This document shows, piece by piece, positions 42,201-49,627 of a stretch of DNA of 64,000 bases. How positions within the stretch are numbered: the first letter of the stretch is position 1; every line of letters starts with the position of its first letter. Source of the DNA: Bacteroidales bacterium (GTDB taxonomy: Bacteria; Bacteroidota; Bacteroidia; Bacteroidales; VadinHA17); contig JARGFQ010000002.1 in assembly GCA_029210565.1 (NCBI GenBank), forward strand, positions 186,001 to 250,000, given 5' to 3'. A model generated the notes under the pieces. That model was not told where the DNA came from, did not search any database, and saw only the letters and a program-made list of their open reading frames with translations. The translations under genes were made by a program, and so were the position numbers.

Positions 42201-42566
42201 GTAGCCTCCGACGTTGTAGTCCTCCTCGGCTGAGATAAGTCCGATATTGCTCTGCCGGTAATCGTTCTTCTTGTTGTATACTATGAGTATCAGGCGCTTG
42301 TCGAGGGTGTAGTCGAAGTAGTCCTCTATCTCGTTCAGCTTCTGCTCCGCCACCACTGAGGCATACTCAGCCACCTCGCGACCAAACTCATTGTAGTAGC
42401 AGTCAATATCATCAAACCTGAAATAGGTCCAGTAGAAGTCTCTGTGCTGCACACGGTTCTTGCCGAAGGTCATCTGCATACCGTTGTAGAATTGTCCTGA
42501 TGCCGGCAAGGCAGTCAGCAGCAGGAGGGTTGCAAGTGCAAGTATGACGGGACTTTTCAAGCGCAT
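39294..42566 (-). CDS. Large outer-membrane protein: degenerate peptidase-MA-like domain, TolB-like propeller, C-terminal barrel
   Basis: A 1090-residue exported protein with a signal peptide (residues 1-24 from ATG 42566). Residues about 30-290 resemble a gluzincin (peptidase MA) fold, but the HExxH site reads AEMVV and the P-W-x-x-E-G ligand reads IPDWYIKG, so zinc binding is lost. Residues about 295-520 carry TolB/PD40-type propeller blades (SPDGRMIAYVSND, YPAITWHPGGQILTFANEE, SYSPDGTRLLVSAI). The last 350 residues form an outer-membrane barrel ending YLLPKIFYLSFSLDF, with GGLRAQLFGYFVRGDIAWGID typical of Omp85-like ends. Long uncharacterised proteins of this layout occur in other Bacteroidota and their role is unknown. 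It is monocistronic and divergent from the DUF1573 gene. Confidence 0.85.
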   Translation of the reverse strand: MRLKSPVILALATLLLLTALPASGQFYNGMQMTFGKNRVQHRDFYWTYFRFDDIDCYYNEFGREVAEYASVVAEQKLNEIEDYFDYTLDKRLILIVYNKKNDYRQSNIGLISAEEDYNVGGYSRVIKNKVMLWFNGDHEEFNKVIASAIAEMVVYEMLYNADVRDRTTSSSRIQIPDWYIKGLINYVAFGWDSETDNRVRDGFENGRYRNLDNLEYEEAVYAGHSFWKYIGETYGDAIIPNIIYLSKIYKNIEDGFLYGLGKSIKDTYRDWKDFYAEYYSVKPGEEYRKPPEIRKSKPQERYTSAKISPDGRMIAYVSNDWGKRRIWIYDTSTGKSKKIFTAEPKYEQSVDHTYPAITWHPGGQILTFANEEKGGVELYFYRTDLKNMEHRTMPFFEKVLSLSYSPDGTRLLVSAIINGMTDLYLHTIISGTNERITYDVADDFDPSFIRGKDETIIFSSNRLTDTLTNRGDPQEKTGLTFNLFAYDLKSRGNMLTRLDEGTLNDYLDPMQASALSTGYISNGNGILNYYDAAVDSSIAFIDTALHYMYFIDGRQATDFPRNLEAFDRNRGQDAAVIFNNGRYRLHAGATGDAPQVRDNEILTTSWREEESAMLRAADSINRIRDWLLAERARMNDTLEKPLYEYYAADEPIDFRNYVFEKEKENFYELQWRKDYMDIDLDTSRVPMPTALVYRPAFYNNYTATQIDFNFLNNTYQAYNGGAPYFNPGLNMLFKLGTIDLFEDYRITGGFRFSGNFDSNEYLVSLEALRGKFDKQLLFHKQSFDSYNDTLYYKIKSYTTYGSLRKPLSAVLALKGTLTYRYDNYVIQSTDQASLMAPSSDRHWAGLKGEVIYDNTRRRTINIYYGTRFKVFGEYYREVTERKSDMFVLGADFRHYQKIHRDLIWANRFAASTSFGPSRLIYYMGGVDNWMGYLFNKVPMFDQTVPVNPNVNYGFQALATNMRGFTQNIRNGSNFALINSEIRWPVVRYFAGHPLRSNLLNSIQIVGFYDIGMAWSGWDPWGNENYWNDKVVRNGPVVVRLDAMRNPLVQGFGGGLRAQLFGYFVRGDIAWGIDNGYLLPKIFYLSFSLDF

Positions 42567-42681
42567 AGGCAAAACGGAACTGCACCTTGCGGTTTCAGCA
42601 AAATCTGTTCCAAAGGCAGGCATCCGTATGGCAAAACTAATGGAATAACCAATAAAAAAACAGAGCCTTGTTGATTTTTAT

Positions 42682-42689
42682 TATTTTTG
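42682..42689 (+). promoter_or_regulatory. Possible promoter -7 box of the DUF1573 gene
   Basis: TATTTTTG matches TAnnTTTG and lies about 100 bp before the gene. No convincing -33 TTTG is seen at 19-21 bp. Further -7-like TAAGTTTG at 42780-42786 is too close to the start to be used. Confidence 0.3.
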
Positions 42690-42789
42690 GAGCTGATTCT
42701 GATGCAATATAACTGGCTTGATCTTTGTTATGTCAAGTGTAACCAGAAATCAACCTGATGTCTGACCAGGTTATAAAATAAGTTTGAAT

Positions 42790-43881
42790 ATGAAAAGGAT
42801 TTTATCAGCTGTTGTTTTGTTATTGTTTGCTGCCGGGTTATGGGCACAGCCCAGGATTAAGTTTGAAGATACGCGTCATAATTACGGGACGATAAAGGAG
42901 GAGGCCGGGAAGCAGAAGGCGGTTTTCAACTTCACCAACACCGGCGATTCCGTTCTTGTCATCACCAGGGTACAACCCTCATGCGGATGCACGGCATCTG
43001 ATTATACCAAAGCGCCTGTTCCTCCCGGAGGCAAGGGTTTTGTCACGGCGGTCTTTGACCCACGTGGTTACAGCAGCCGCTTTGCGAAGAGCATCTCGGT
43101 CTACACCAACGCCAGGCCACCTGTCAACGTACTCATCATTGAGGGACAGGTAGTGCCTCGCGAGAAGACCGTGGAAGAGATTTACACCTTTGCCGTGGGG
43201 CCGGTAAGGTTCCAGTCGAACCATCTGGCTTTCACAACCACGAAAAAGAACGAAAAGAAGATCAGGGTGATGCCCGTCATCAACACCTCTAAGGAACCGG
43301 CAACGGTCGAGTTTGAAGGTGTCCCCGCACACCTGTCGCTGAAGATGAACCCGGCCACACTGAAGCCTGGTGAGAAAGGGGTGATAGAGGGCAGCTATGA
43401 TGCAAAACTCAACAGCAGCAGCTGGGGTAATGTCAATGATCTTATCCGCCTTAAGGTAAACGGAGAGCAGCAGAAGAACATTTATCTCTATGTCTCTGCA
43501 AACCTTGTTGAGGACTTTTCAGGACTGAGCAGCCAGAAACTGGCCAATGCGCCCGTGCTGAAGCTGGAGTCGAACACAGTCAATTTCGGTACCATCAAAC
43601 AGAGATCCTCTGCCGATGTTGAATTTAAATTCACCAACGAGGGCAAGAGTGATCTGATAATCAGGCATGTCAAGTCGGGGTGCGGATGCACGGCACTGAT
43701 GCCCACCGAGAATGTGATCAAACCGGGCGCTCAGGGTTCCATCAAGGCCAGATTCAATTCCGGCGGGTACAAAGGACAGATATACAAGAACATCTTCATC
43801 TACACCAATGATCCCAAGAATTCGGAGGTTATGCTGATGATCAAGGGTCAGGTTCTTGTGGAGGAGAGTTCAGCAAAGTAA
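42790..43881 (+). CDS. DUF1573-domain protein
   Basis: A 363-residue exported protein with a signal peptide (residues 1-19, ending WAQ). Two DUF1573 (HYDIN/ASPM-like Ig) domains are visible: at the N-terminus KFEDTRHNYGTIKEEAGKQKAVFNFTNTGDSVLVI with PSCGCTASDYTKAPVPPGG, and at the C-terminus NTVNFGTIKQRSSADVEFKFTNEGKSDLIIRHVKSGCGCTALMP with KARFNSGGYKGQIYKNIFIYTNDPK. A divergent third Ig-like domain lies between them. The CGCT dipeptide context is a family mark. The proteins are widespread in Bacteroidota and function is unknown. meaB follows after 25 bp, perhaps in the same operon. The ATG at 42790 is favoured over the TTG at 42784. Confidence 0.92.
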   Translation: MKRILSAVVLLLFAAGLWAQPRIKFEDTRHNYGTIKEEAGKQKAVFNFTNTGDSVLVITRVQPSCGCTASDYTKAPVPPGGKGFVTAVFDPRGYSSRFAKSISVYTNARPPVNVLIIEGQVVPREKTVEEIYTFAVGPVRFQSNHLAFTTTKKNEKKIRVMPVINTSKEPATVEFEGVPAHLSLKMNPATLKPGEKGVIEGSYDAKLNSSSWGNVNDLIRLKVNGEQQKNIYLYVSANLVEDFSGLSSQKLANAPVLKLESNTVNFGTIKQRSSADVEFKFTNEGKSDLIIRHVKSGCGCTALMPTENVIKPGAQGSIKARFNSGGYKGQIYKNIFIYTNDPKNSEVMLMIKGQVLVEESSAK

Positions 43882-43906
43882 AGGAGAGCCGGGGGACAGG
43901 AAGGAG

Positions 43907-45007
43907 ATGAGCAGGGAAAAAGGTCAGGCCGGAGCACTTTCGGTTCAAAAGGGAGTTGTGCAGCCCCCGAGCATCAACCCCGATATGGCTGACCGTCTCA
44001 GGCGAAACAGGAAGAAACAGCTCACTGCTGATGATTATGCCGATGGCATCCTGCGTGGCAACCGTACCATTCTCAGTCAGGCCATAACACTAATAGAAAG
44101 CTCACTGCCGGAGCATTATGATTTAGCCCAGGCGGTGGTGGAACGTTGTCTGCCTGCCAGCTCCCGCTCTGTCAGGCTCGGTATTACCGGTGTCCCGGGA
44201 GCGGGGAAAAGCACCTTCATCGACACCTTTGGCACCATGCTTACGCGTCACTACGGCAGGCGCCTGGCAGTGCTGGCCATTGACCCCAGCAGCCAGCAGA
44301 GCAAGGGCAGCATCATGGGCGACAAGACAAGGATGGAGCAGCTGAGCCTTGACCCTGATGCCTTCATACGGCCGTCACCGGCAGCAGGTACTCTCGGCGG
44401 GGTGGCACGCAAGACGCGTGAGACCATAATCCTCTGCGAGGCCGCCGGGTTTGACACGATAATTGTCGAGACTGTGGGCGTAGGCCAGTCAGAGACTGCC
44501 GCACACTCCATGGTCGATTTCTTCCTGGTGCTCATGCTTGCCGGCGCCGGCGATGAGCTGCAGGGTATCAAACGCGGAATCATGGAGATGGCAGACACTA
44601 TAATCATAACCAAGGCCGACGGCAATAACAGGCAAAAGGCCGAGATGGCAAGGGTGGAGTACAAGAATGCACTGCATCTGTTTCCTCCCGCACTCTCAAA
44701 GTGGAGCCCCAGGGTGATGACCTGCTCGTCAGTTGAGAAGACAGGTATTAATGATGTCTGGGAGACGGTGCGTGATTACGTCAGCCTGACCAAGGGCAAC
44801 GGGTGGTTCTGGGAGAGAAGGAGGGAACAGGCGGTCACAAGAATGCATGAAACCATTATAGACACTCTTAAGTTCTCATTCTACAACCATCCGGAGGTGA
44901 TGGCACTGCTGCCCGAGCTGGAGAAACAGCTTCGCGAAGGCGAAGTGACATCCTACAAGCCGGCACTGATGCTGCTCGACAAATACTTCAGCAGCAATTG
45001 CCGATAA
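43907..45007 (+). CDS. meaB: Methylmalonyl-CoA mutase-associated GTPase MeaB
   Basis: A 366-residue G3E-family P-loop GTPase that protects and reloads adenosylcobalamin in methylmalonyl-CoA mutase. The Walker A motif is ITGVPGAGKSTFID. VLAIDPSSQQSKGSIMGDKTRM and FIRPSPAAGTLGG are MeaB-specific, with the switch region IIVETVGVGQSE, and the base motif is ITKADG. The start at 43907 follows an AAGGAG ribosome-binding match immediately before the ATG; the spacing is tight. The mutase genes are not in the window, but the carboxylase at 27.8 kb belongs to the same propionate pathway. It follows the DUF1573 gene after 25 bp. Confidence 0.95.
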   Translation: MSREKGQAGALSVQKGVVQPPSINPDMADRLRRNRKKQLTADDYADGILRGNRTILSQAITLIESSLPEHYDLAQAVVERCLPASSRSVRLGITGVPGAGKSTFIDTFGTMLTRHYGRRLAVLAIDPSSQQSKGSIMGDKTRMEQLSLDPDAFIRPSPAAGTLGGVARKTRETIILCEAAGFDTIIVETVGVGQSETAAHSMVDFFLVLMLAGAGDELQGIKRGIMEMADTIIITKADGNNRQKAEMARVEYKNALHLFPPALSKWSPRVMTCSSVEKTGINDVWETVRDYVSLTKGNGWFWERRREQAVTRMHETIIDTLKFSFYNHPEVMALLPELEKQLREGEVTSYKPALMLLDKYFSSNCR

Positions 45008-45058
45008 TCAAATATTCCACTTTTTCCTCTGAAAATCATGCCTATTTTGTCTTGCATG

Positions 45059-45089
45059 TGTGAAAACCGACTGTTTTTATGTATGTTTG
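45059..45089 (+). promoter_or_regulatory. Promoter of the TlpA-like gene
   Basis: TATGTTTG (45082-45089) matches the -7 consensus TAnnTTTG, and TGTG (45059-45062), one base from TTTG, lies exactly 19 bp upstream. The start codon is 43 bp downstream. This is one of the best matches in the window. Confidence 0.6.
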
Positions 45090-45132
45090 AACCTTCAAAT
45101 AATTAGAGTGTTATATTGATAAAATCGTTAAA

Positions 45133-46239
45133 ATGAAAAAGACAGCAATCCTTCTTTTAATAGTGGCAATTGCGGCATCATGTTCCAGGGAACCGCAATA
45201 CAGGATCACGGGCACCATTGACGGTGCAGGCAGTGAAGTGGTAATCCTGCAGAAACGTATACCCGGCGGCTATGATGTTATTGACTCAGCAACCCTCGAG
45301 AACGGCTCCTTTGAGATGATCGGAACGGTGGAGTACCCTCAGATGGTAAACCTTGCTATAAAAGACAAGCGGGGAGGCCTCAGTTTCTTTATTGAGAACT
45401 CCGACATTACCGTACACGGCCATGCCGACTCACTGTGGCTGGCCTCTGTTGCCGGCTCCCTTACCCAGGGTGAGTTTGACACTTACAAGACGGCGTTTGA
45501 TGAGTCTAATGCCGAGATGTCAAAGATTTACGATCGTTACCGTGAAGCCAGGATGGCAGGAGATGTTGAGCTCGCAGCCTCCATTGAGGCGGAGCTGGAG
45601 GCACTCGATGCCCGGCAGACCGAAATGAGGAAGGAGTTTATTGCGAACAATCCTTCATCATATGTTTCGCCCACGGTGCTGAATGAGATCTCCTATTATC
45701 TTGAGGCTGATGAGCTTGAGAGTCTCCTTGGAAATCTTGACACGTCGCTTAACAAGGTTCAGTCGGTTGTCACCCTGAAGGAGAGAGTTGTTCAGCTCAA
45801 GGCTGTTTCCGTTGGACAGAAGGCTCCCGATTTCACGCTGAATGATACTGCAGGCAATCCTGTATCGCTCTATTCGAAGCTGGGCGGTGATACGAAGCTG
45901 CTGCTGGTTGATTTCTGGGCAGCATGGTGTCCCCCGTGTCGCCAGGAGAATCCGAACGTGGTAAAGGTATGGAACGAGTACAACAAGAAGGGTTTCGACG
46001 TGCTGGGCGTGTCACTTGACCGCAACAGGGAGGACTGGCTCAAGGCGATAGAGGATGACAAACTTACCTGGACTCATATCTCTGACCTGAAGTACTGGGA
46101 CTGTGCTCCTGCCAAGCTGTATGCCGTGACAGGCATTCCGGCCAACTTCCTTATTGACGGTGAGGGGGTGATAGTAGGCCATAACCTCAGGGGAGAGGCG
46201 CTGGCAGCCAAAGTAAAAGATGTGCTCGGCTCCAAATAA
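45133..46239 (+). CDS. TlpA-type thioredoxin lipoprotein with DUF4369 N-terminal domain
   Basis: A 368-residue lipoprotein with lipobox VAIAASC (Cys17). Residues about 20-110 form a DUF4369 domain (YRITGTIDGAGSEVVILQKRIPGGYDVIDSATLENGSFEMIG). A helical linker with coiled-coil character follows (about residues 120-200). The C-terminal thioredoxin/AhpC-type domain has the start VGQKAPDFTLNDTAGNPVSL and the redox site WAAWCPPCRQENPNVV. It is a periplasmic thiol-disulfide reductase, and the redox CPPC site is complete. This domain pairing is very common in Bacteroidota. A strong terminator follows and its promoter is seen at 45082. The substrate is unknown. Confidence 0.93.
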   Translation: MKKTAILLLIVAIAASCSREPQYRITGTIDGAGSEVVILQKRIPGGYDVIDSATLENGSFEMIGTVEYPQMVNLAIKDKRGGLSFFIENSDITVHGHADSLWLASVAGSLTQGEFDTYKTAFDESNAEMSKIYDRYREARMAGDVELAASIEAELEALDARQTEMRKEFIANNPSSYVSPTVLNEISYYLEADELESLLGNLDTSLNKVQSVVTLKERVVQLKAVSVGQKAPDFTLNDTAGNPVSLYSKLGGDTKLLLVDFWAAWCPPCRQENPNVVKVWNEYNKKGFDVLGVSLDRNREDWLKAIEDDKLTWTHISDLKYWDCAPAKLYAVTGIPANFLIDGEGVIVGHNLRGEALAAKVKDVLGSK

Positions 46240-46263
46240 TATCAAATAAATTAACTAATTTAG

Positions 46264-46300
46264 AAAGCCGTTGGGGAAGCAGTTCTCCAGCGGCTTTTTC
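46264..46300 (+). terminator. Rho-independent terminator after the TlpA-like gene
   Basis: A 15-bp stem (AAAGCCGTTGGGGAA at 46264-46278 with TTCTCCAGCGGCTTT at 46283-46297) has two G-U pairs and a GCAG loop, followed by TTC. It lies 25 bp after the TlpA-like stop and before the HerA-like gene. Confidence 0.9.
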
Positions 46301-46318
46301 ATCAAATAATAACCGGAA

Positions 46319-47845
46319 ATGAGCAAGAAGGAAGAATTTCTGAACTACATGAACCAGGGCTATGCCTGCAAGGGCGATTTCATTGTCCTTGGCGGTGCCA
46401 AGCTTGACGGTGAGGCTGTCGCTGATGCCCATATCAGGATACCTCTGAAGACGCTTAACAGGCACGGTCTGATTGCCGGAGCAACAGGCACGGGCAAGAC
46501 CAAGAGCCTGCAGGTTATCACCGAGCAGCTCTCGATGAAGGGGATACCATCGCTGGTGATGGATGTCAAGGGTGACCTCAGCGGACTGGCCAGGCCGGGG
46601 GAGGAGACCCCGTTTATTACCAACAGGCACGCGAATATCAACCTGCCCTATTCCACAATGGGCTTCCCGGTAGAGTTGCTGACTATCTCCGAACAGAACG
46701 GAGTACGTCTGCGAGCGACGGTCTCGGAATTCGGGCCGGTGCTCTTCTCGCGGATACTCGACCTGAACGATACCCAGGGAGGGATTATGTCAATCATCTT
46801 CAAATACTGCGATGACAACAAGCTGGGACTGGTTGATCTGCAGGATATCAGGAAGGTGATCCAGTACCTTCAGGGCGAGGGCAAGGCTGAGCTTGAGAAG
46901 GAGTACGGCGCCATGTCACCTGCATCCACCGGCGTCATACTGCGCAAGATAATAGAGCTGGAGCAGCAGGGTGCCGACCGCTTCTTTGGTGAGGAGTCAT
47001 TTGACATTAAGGACCTGATGCGCCGTGACAGCAACGGCAACGGTTATATAAACATCATCCGGCTGACAGATATACAGGACAAGCCCAAGCTCTTCTCCAC
47101 CTTTATGCTGTCGCTGCTGGCAGAGGTGTACAACACCATGCCGGAAAAAGGCGATCAACCCAAACCGGAACTGATGATCTTCATTGATGAGGCTCATCTT
47201 GTCTTTAACCAGGCCAGCAAGGTCCTGCTTGAGCAGATTGAAACAATCGTCAAGCTCATTCGTTCCAAGGGTGTGGGAGTATATTTCATCACGCAGAATC
47301 CGATGGATGTGCCTGCGCCGGTGCTCGCACAGCTGGGTCTTAAGGTACAGCATGCACTGAGGGCTTTTACCGCAAATGACAGGAAGGATATCAGACTGAC
47401 TGCCGAGAACTTTCCGATCTCCACATGGTATAACACGGAGGAAGCCCTTACATCACTGGGGACAGGCGAGGCGCTGGTGACAGCCCTGAATGAGAAGGGT
47501 ATACCCACCCCTCTTGCCGCCATGGTTGTACGTGCCCCGATGAGCAGGATGGATATACTCACGGATGAGGAGATAGCATCAATAAACAGCTCATCACCGC
47601 TGGTGGTGAAGTACTCGCGGGTTGTTGACCCCGAGAGTGCAGCTGAGATTCTTGAGAAGAAGATATCCTCAGCCGAACTGAAAAGGAAAGAGGCTCAGGA
47701 GAGAAAGGCAAGGGAGAAGGAGACGGGTCGCAGTTCACGTACCTCAACCACACGGCGCAGGACAACTCATCCGGTGGTTAAGGTGCTTACCTCTGCCACC
47801 TTCATACGCGGTGTGATGGGTATCCTGTCGAAGGCAATGAAATGA
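46319..47845 (+). CDS. HerA-like ATPase (DUF853 / YjgR family)
   Basis: A 508-residue P-loop ATPase of the HerA/FtsK superfamily in the DUF853 (YjgR) group. Walker A is GATGTGKTKSLQV with Lys60, and Walker B is in LMIFIDEAHLVFNQA. Also present are MDVKGDLSGLARPG, SLLAEVYNTMPE and the sensor segment FITQNPMDVPAPVLAQLGLKVQHALRAFT. The C-terminal 70 residues are charged and basic (KRKEAQERKAREKETGRSSRTSTTRRRTTH), consistent with a nucleic acid or membrane contact. The role is not known; related proteins are thought to act in DNA processing. The gene has its own upstream region. A short 26-codon ORF starts on its stop codon. Confidence 0.9.
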   Translation: MSKKEEFLNYMNQGYACKGDFIVLGGAKLDGEAVADAHIRIPLKTLNRHGLIAGATGTGKTKSLQVITEQLSMKGIPSLVMDVKGDLSGLARPGEETPFITNRHANINLPYSTMGFPVELLTISEQNGVRLRATVSEFGPVLFSRILDLNDTQGGIMSIIFKYCDDNKLGLVDLQDIRKVIQYLQGEGKAELEKEYGAMSPASTGVILRKIIELEQQGADRFFGEESFDIKDLMRRDSNGNGYINIIRLTDIQDKPKLFSTFMLSLLAEVYNTMPEKGDQPKPELMIFIDEAHLVFNQASKVLLEQIETIVKLIRSKGVGVYFITQNPMDVPAPVLAQLGLKVQHALRAFTANDRKDIRLTAENFPISTWYNTEEALTSLGTGEALVTALNEKGIPTPLAAMVVRAPMSRMDILTDEEIASINSSSPLVVKYSRVVDPESAAEILEKKISSAELKRKEAQERKAREKETGRSSRTSTTRRRTTHPVVKVLTSATFIRGVMGILSKAMK

Positions 47846-47993
47846 TCAGATCCTTCAGGAAATTCATGCTGCCCAAATATATGCTGGCTCCTGAGGAAGC
47901 GGTAATGTCAAAATCTAACTGAGAGTCCGGGCAGTGACTCTATGAAGAAACAGGAAACCACATTAATTTAATTAGGAGAATGATTATGAAACC

Positions 47994-48068
47994 CACATGA
48001 TTGACCACAATCACAAACACGAATAAATAAAAACTACAATCATGTGTGGTTCTCCCGATAAATCGGGA
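47994..48068. repeat. Inverted repeats upstream of the OmpA gene
   Basis: A 10-bp inverted pair, CACATGATTG (47994-48003) and CAATCATGTG (48037-48046), with a 33-bp spacer can form a hairpin. Just after it, TCCCGA (48053-48058) and TCGGGA (48063-48068) form a second one with a TAAA loop. The latter resembles a short repeat common in Bacteroidota genomes (from memory). Confidence 0.5.
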
Positions 48069-48102
48069 CAGGCTATCATACCTTTAAAATAAAAATAATA
48101 TT

Positions 48103-48780
48103 ATGATGAAAAAAATGAAATTCGGAATTGTTGTCGTTTTTGCAATATCGCTGATAATGTCAGGGTGTGCATCAATGAACAAGGCTACCAAGGGTGCTGC
48201 CATAGGCACGGCTGCAGGCGGAGCCATGGGAGCTGTCATCGGCCAGGCCACGGGTAATCCTGCCCTGGGTGCTATTATAGGCGCCACTGTCGGCGGAGCT
48301 ACCGGGGCAATAATCGGTCATCAGATGGACAAGCAGGCCGAAGAGATAAAGGAGACCGTTCCTGACGCAAAGGTTGAACGCGTGGGAGAGGGTATCGTTG
48401 TTGAGTTCAGCAGCGCCGTACTGTTCGGGTTTGACCAGTCGGACCTCTCAGCAGATGCCACCGTGAGCCTTGACAATCTGGTTAAGGTCCTGAATGCATA
48501 TCCCGACACGAACATCGAGGTGCAGGGTCACACCGACAGCAAGGGGAGTGAAAACTACAACCAGACGCTCTCTGAGAAGAGGGCACAGACGGTGTCAGAC
48601 TATCTCCTTGCTCATGAGATCACTGCTGAGCGTGTCACCACCAGGGGCTTCGGTGAGACCCTGCCCGAGTATGACAATGAGACAGAAGAGGGCCGTGCAC
48701 AAAACCGCAGGGTTGAGTTCTTGATTACTGCCAACGAAAAGATGGTGGCCGAGGCAGCAGCGGAAGCAGAGAAGAATTAA
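48103..48780 (+). CDS. OmpA-family lipoprotein with glycine-zipper segment
   Basis: A 225-residue outer-membrane lipoprotein: signal peptide with lipobox LIMSGC (Cys22), then a glycine-zipper region (about residues 30-72, GAAIGTAAGGAMGAVIGQATG and GATVGGATGAIIG). Then comes an OmpA C-terminal domain that binds peptidoglycan. In that domain FGFDQSDLSADATVSLDNLVKVL, NIEVQGHTDSKGSENYNQTLSEKRAQTVSDYL and GFGETLPEYDNETEEGRAQNRRVEF carry the conserved D and R residues for diaminopimelate. This layout is that of YiaD/Pal-like lipoproteins. It stabilises the envelope; no more specific function is visible. The barrel gene follows after 19 bp, probably in the same operon. Confidence 0.95.
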   Translation: MMKKMKFGIVVVFAISLIMSGCASMNKATKGAAIGTAAGGAMGAVIGQATGNPALGAIIGATVGGATGAIIGHQMDKQAEEIKETVPDAKVERVGEGIVVEFSSAVLFGFDQSDLSADATVSLDNLVKVLNAYPDTNIEVQGHTDSKGSENYNQTLSEKRAQTVSDYLLAHEITAERVTTRGFGETLPEYDNETEEGRAQNRRVEFLITANEKMVAEAAAEAEKN

Positions 48781-48799
48781 TTAACCAAATAGTTAAACC

Positions 48800-49489
48800 A
48801 TGAAGACAAAAATTTGTATAATAATTGCAGTAGCGATGTTATCAGTTGCTGCGCTTCAGGCTCAGGTGAGTTTCGGAGTTGTTGCGGGGCCCAACTTTCA
48901 GAATATGACAGGAAAGGATGCTGACGGCGACAAGGTTACCAACGGGCTTATTGTCCGGTTCCATGCAGGGGTCCAGGCTGCCATTCCCATCTCGCCAGAT
49001 TTTTCCTTTCAGACTGGCCTGCTTTTCTCGCAGAAGGGATCAAAGAACAATGAGGGCTTGATTCCCCAGAAGTCAGCCAATAATGAATACAATACCACAA
49101 CATGCATCTCCTATGTTGAGTTGCCTCTGCATCTGCTGTTCCGGCCCGAATTCGGCAGCGGCCGCATACTCGTCGGGTTTGGTCCCTATGTTGCCTACGG
49201 CATTGCCGGAAAACAGAAAGTGGAAATGGGCAGCCTCTCCTATGAGCAGAAGATCAAATTCAAGAACGAGATAGAGCAGTCAGCTTCCTGGGATATGGAT
49301 CATGCCTATTATCGTGGGTTTGACGCCGGTGCTGACATCTATGCAGGCTATGAGATGGCCATGGGGTTTTTTGTCAGGCTCAATGCACAGCTGGGATTGC
49401 TGAATATGGTTTCAGACATTCAGGATTGGGACTATGAGCCTACACTACGGAATACGGGTTTCAGTCTCTCCGCTGGCTATAGCTTCTGA
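48800..49489 (+). CDS. Outer-membrane beta-barrel protein (PorT-like family)
   Basis: A 229-residue barrel protein with a signal peptide (residues 1-21, ending LQAQ). Strands such as VSFGVVAGPNFQNMTGKDADGDKV, FHAGVQAAIPISPDFSFQTGLLFSQKGSK, TTCISYVELPLHLLFRPEF and RNTGFSLSAGYSF at the C-terminus fit the OMP_b-brl_2 / PorT-like barrel type common in Bacteroidota. A KxEIE-like loop is hydrophilic. It is encoded 19 bp after the OmpA lipoprotein and followed by a strong terminator. The function is unknown. Confidence 0.88.
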   Translation: MKTKICIIIAVAMLSVAALQAQVSFGVVAGPNFQNMTGKDADGDKVTNGLIVRFHAGVQAAIPISPDFSFQTGLLFSQKGSKNNEGLIPQKSANNEYNTTTCISYVELPLHLLFRPEFGSGRILVGFGPYVAYGIAGKQKVEMGSLSYEQKIKFKNEIEQSASWDMDHAYYRGFDAGADIYAGYEMAMGFFVRLNAQLGLLNMVSDIQDWDYEPTLRNTGFSLSAGYSF

Positions 49490-49504
49490 TCCTCCGTTAC
49501 CGCT

Positions 49505-49541
49505 TAAAAAAACCGTTCGCATCACACGAACGGTTTTTTTT
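49505..49541 (+). terminator. Rho-independent terminator after the OmpA-barrel operon
   Basis: AACCGTTCG (49511-49519) pairs with CGAACGGTT (49527-49535) over 9 bp, and an A-run before and T-run after extend it to about 14 bp. It ends the OmpA-barrel operon, 20 bp after the stop. Confidence 0.95.
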
Positions 49542-49591
49542 GCACCTTATATCGGTTGAAGGTTATCAGTTGGGCAATGCATTTAATGCCA

Positions 49592-49625
49592 GATTCGTAA
49601 TTCGTAATTCTTAACTCATAATTCT
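49592..49625. repeat. Simple ATTCGTA/ATTCTTA repeat
   Basis: Imperfect copies of AATTCGTAATTC lie just before the 3' end of the YfcC-family gene. A similar ATTCTTAATTC tract is on the other side of that gene at 51462-51485. Confidence 0.6.
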
Positions 49626-49627
49626 CT

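Noticed and set aside
42567..42789. A hidden gene in the gap before the DUF1573 gene
   Set aside because: The gap is AT-rich with no open frame of useful length and has only a -7-like box.
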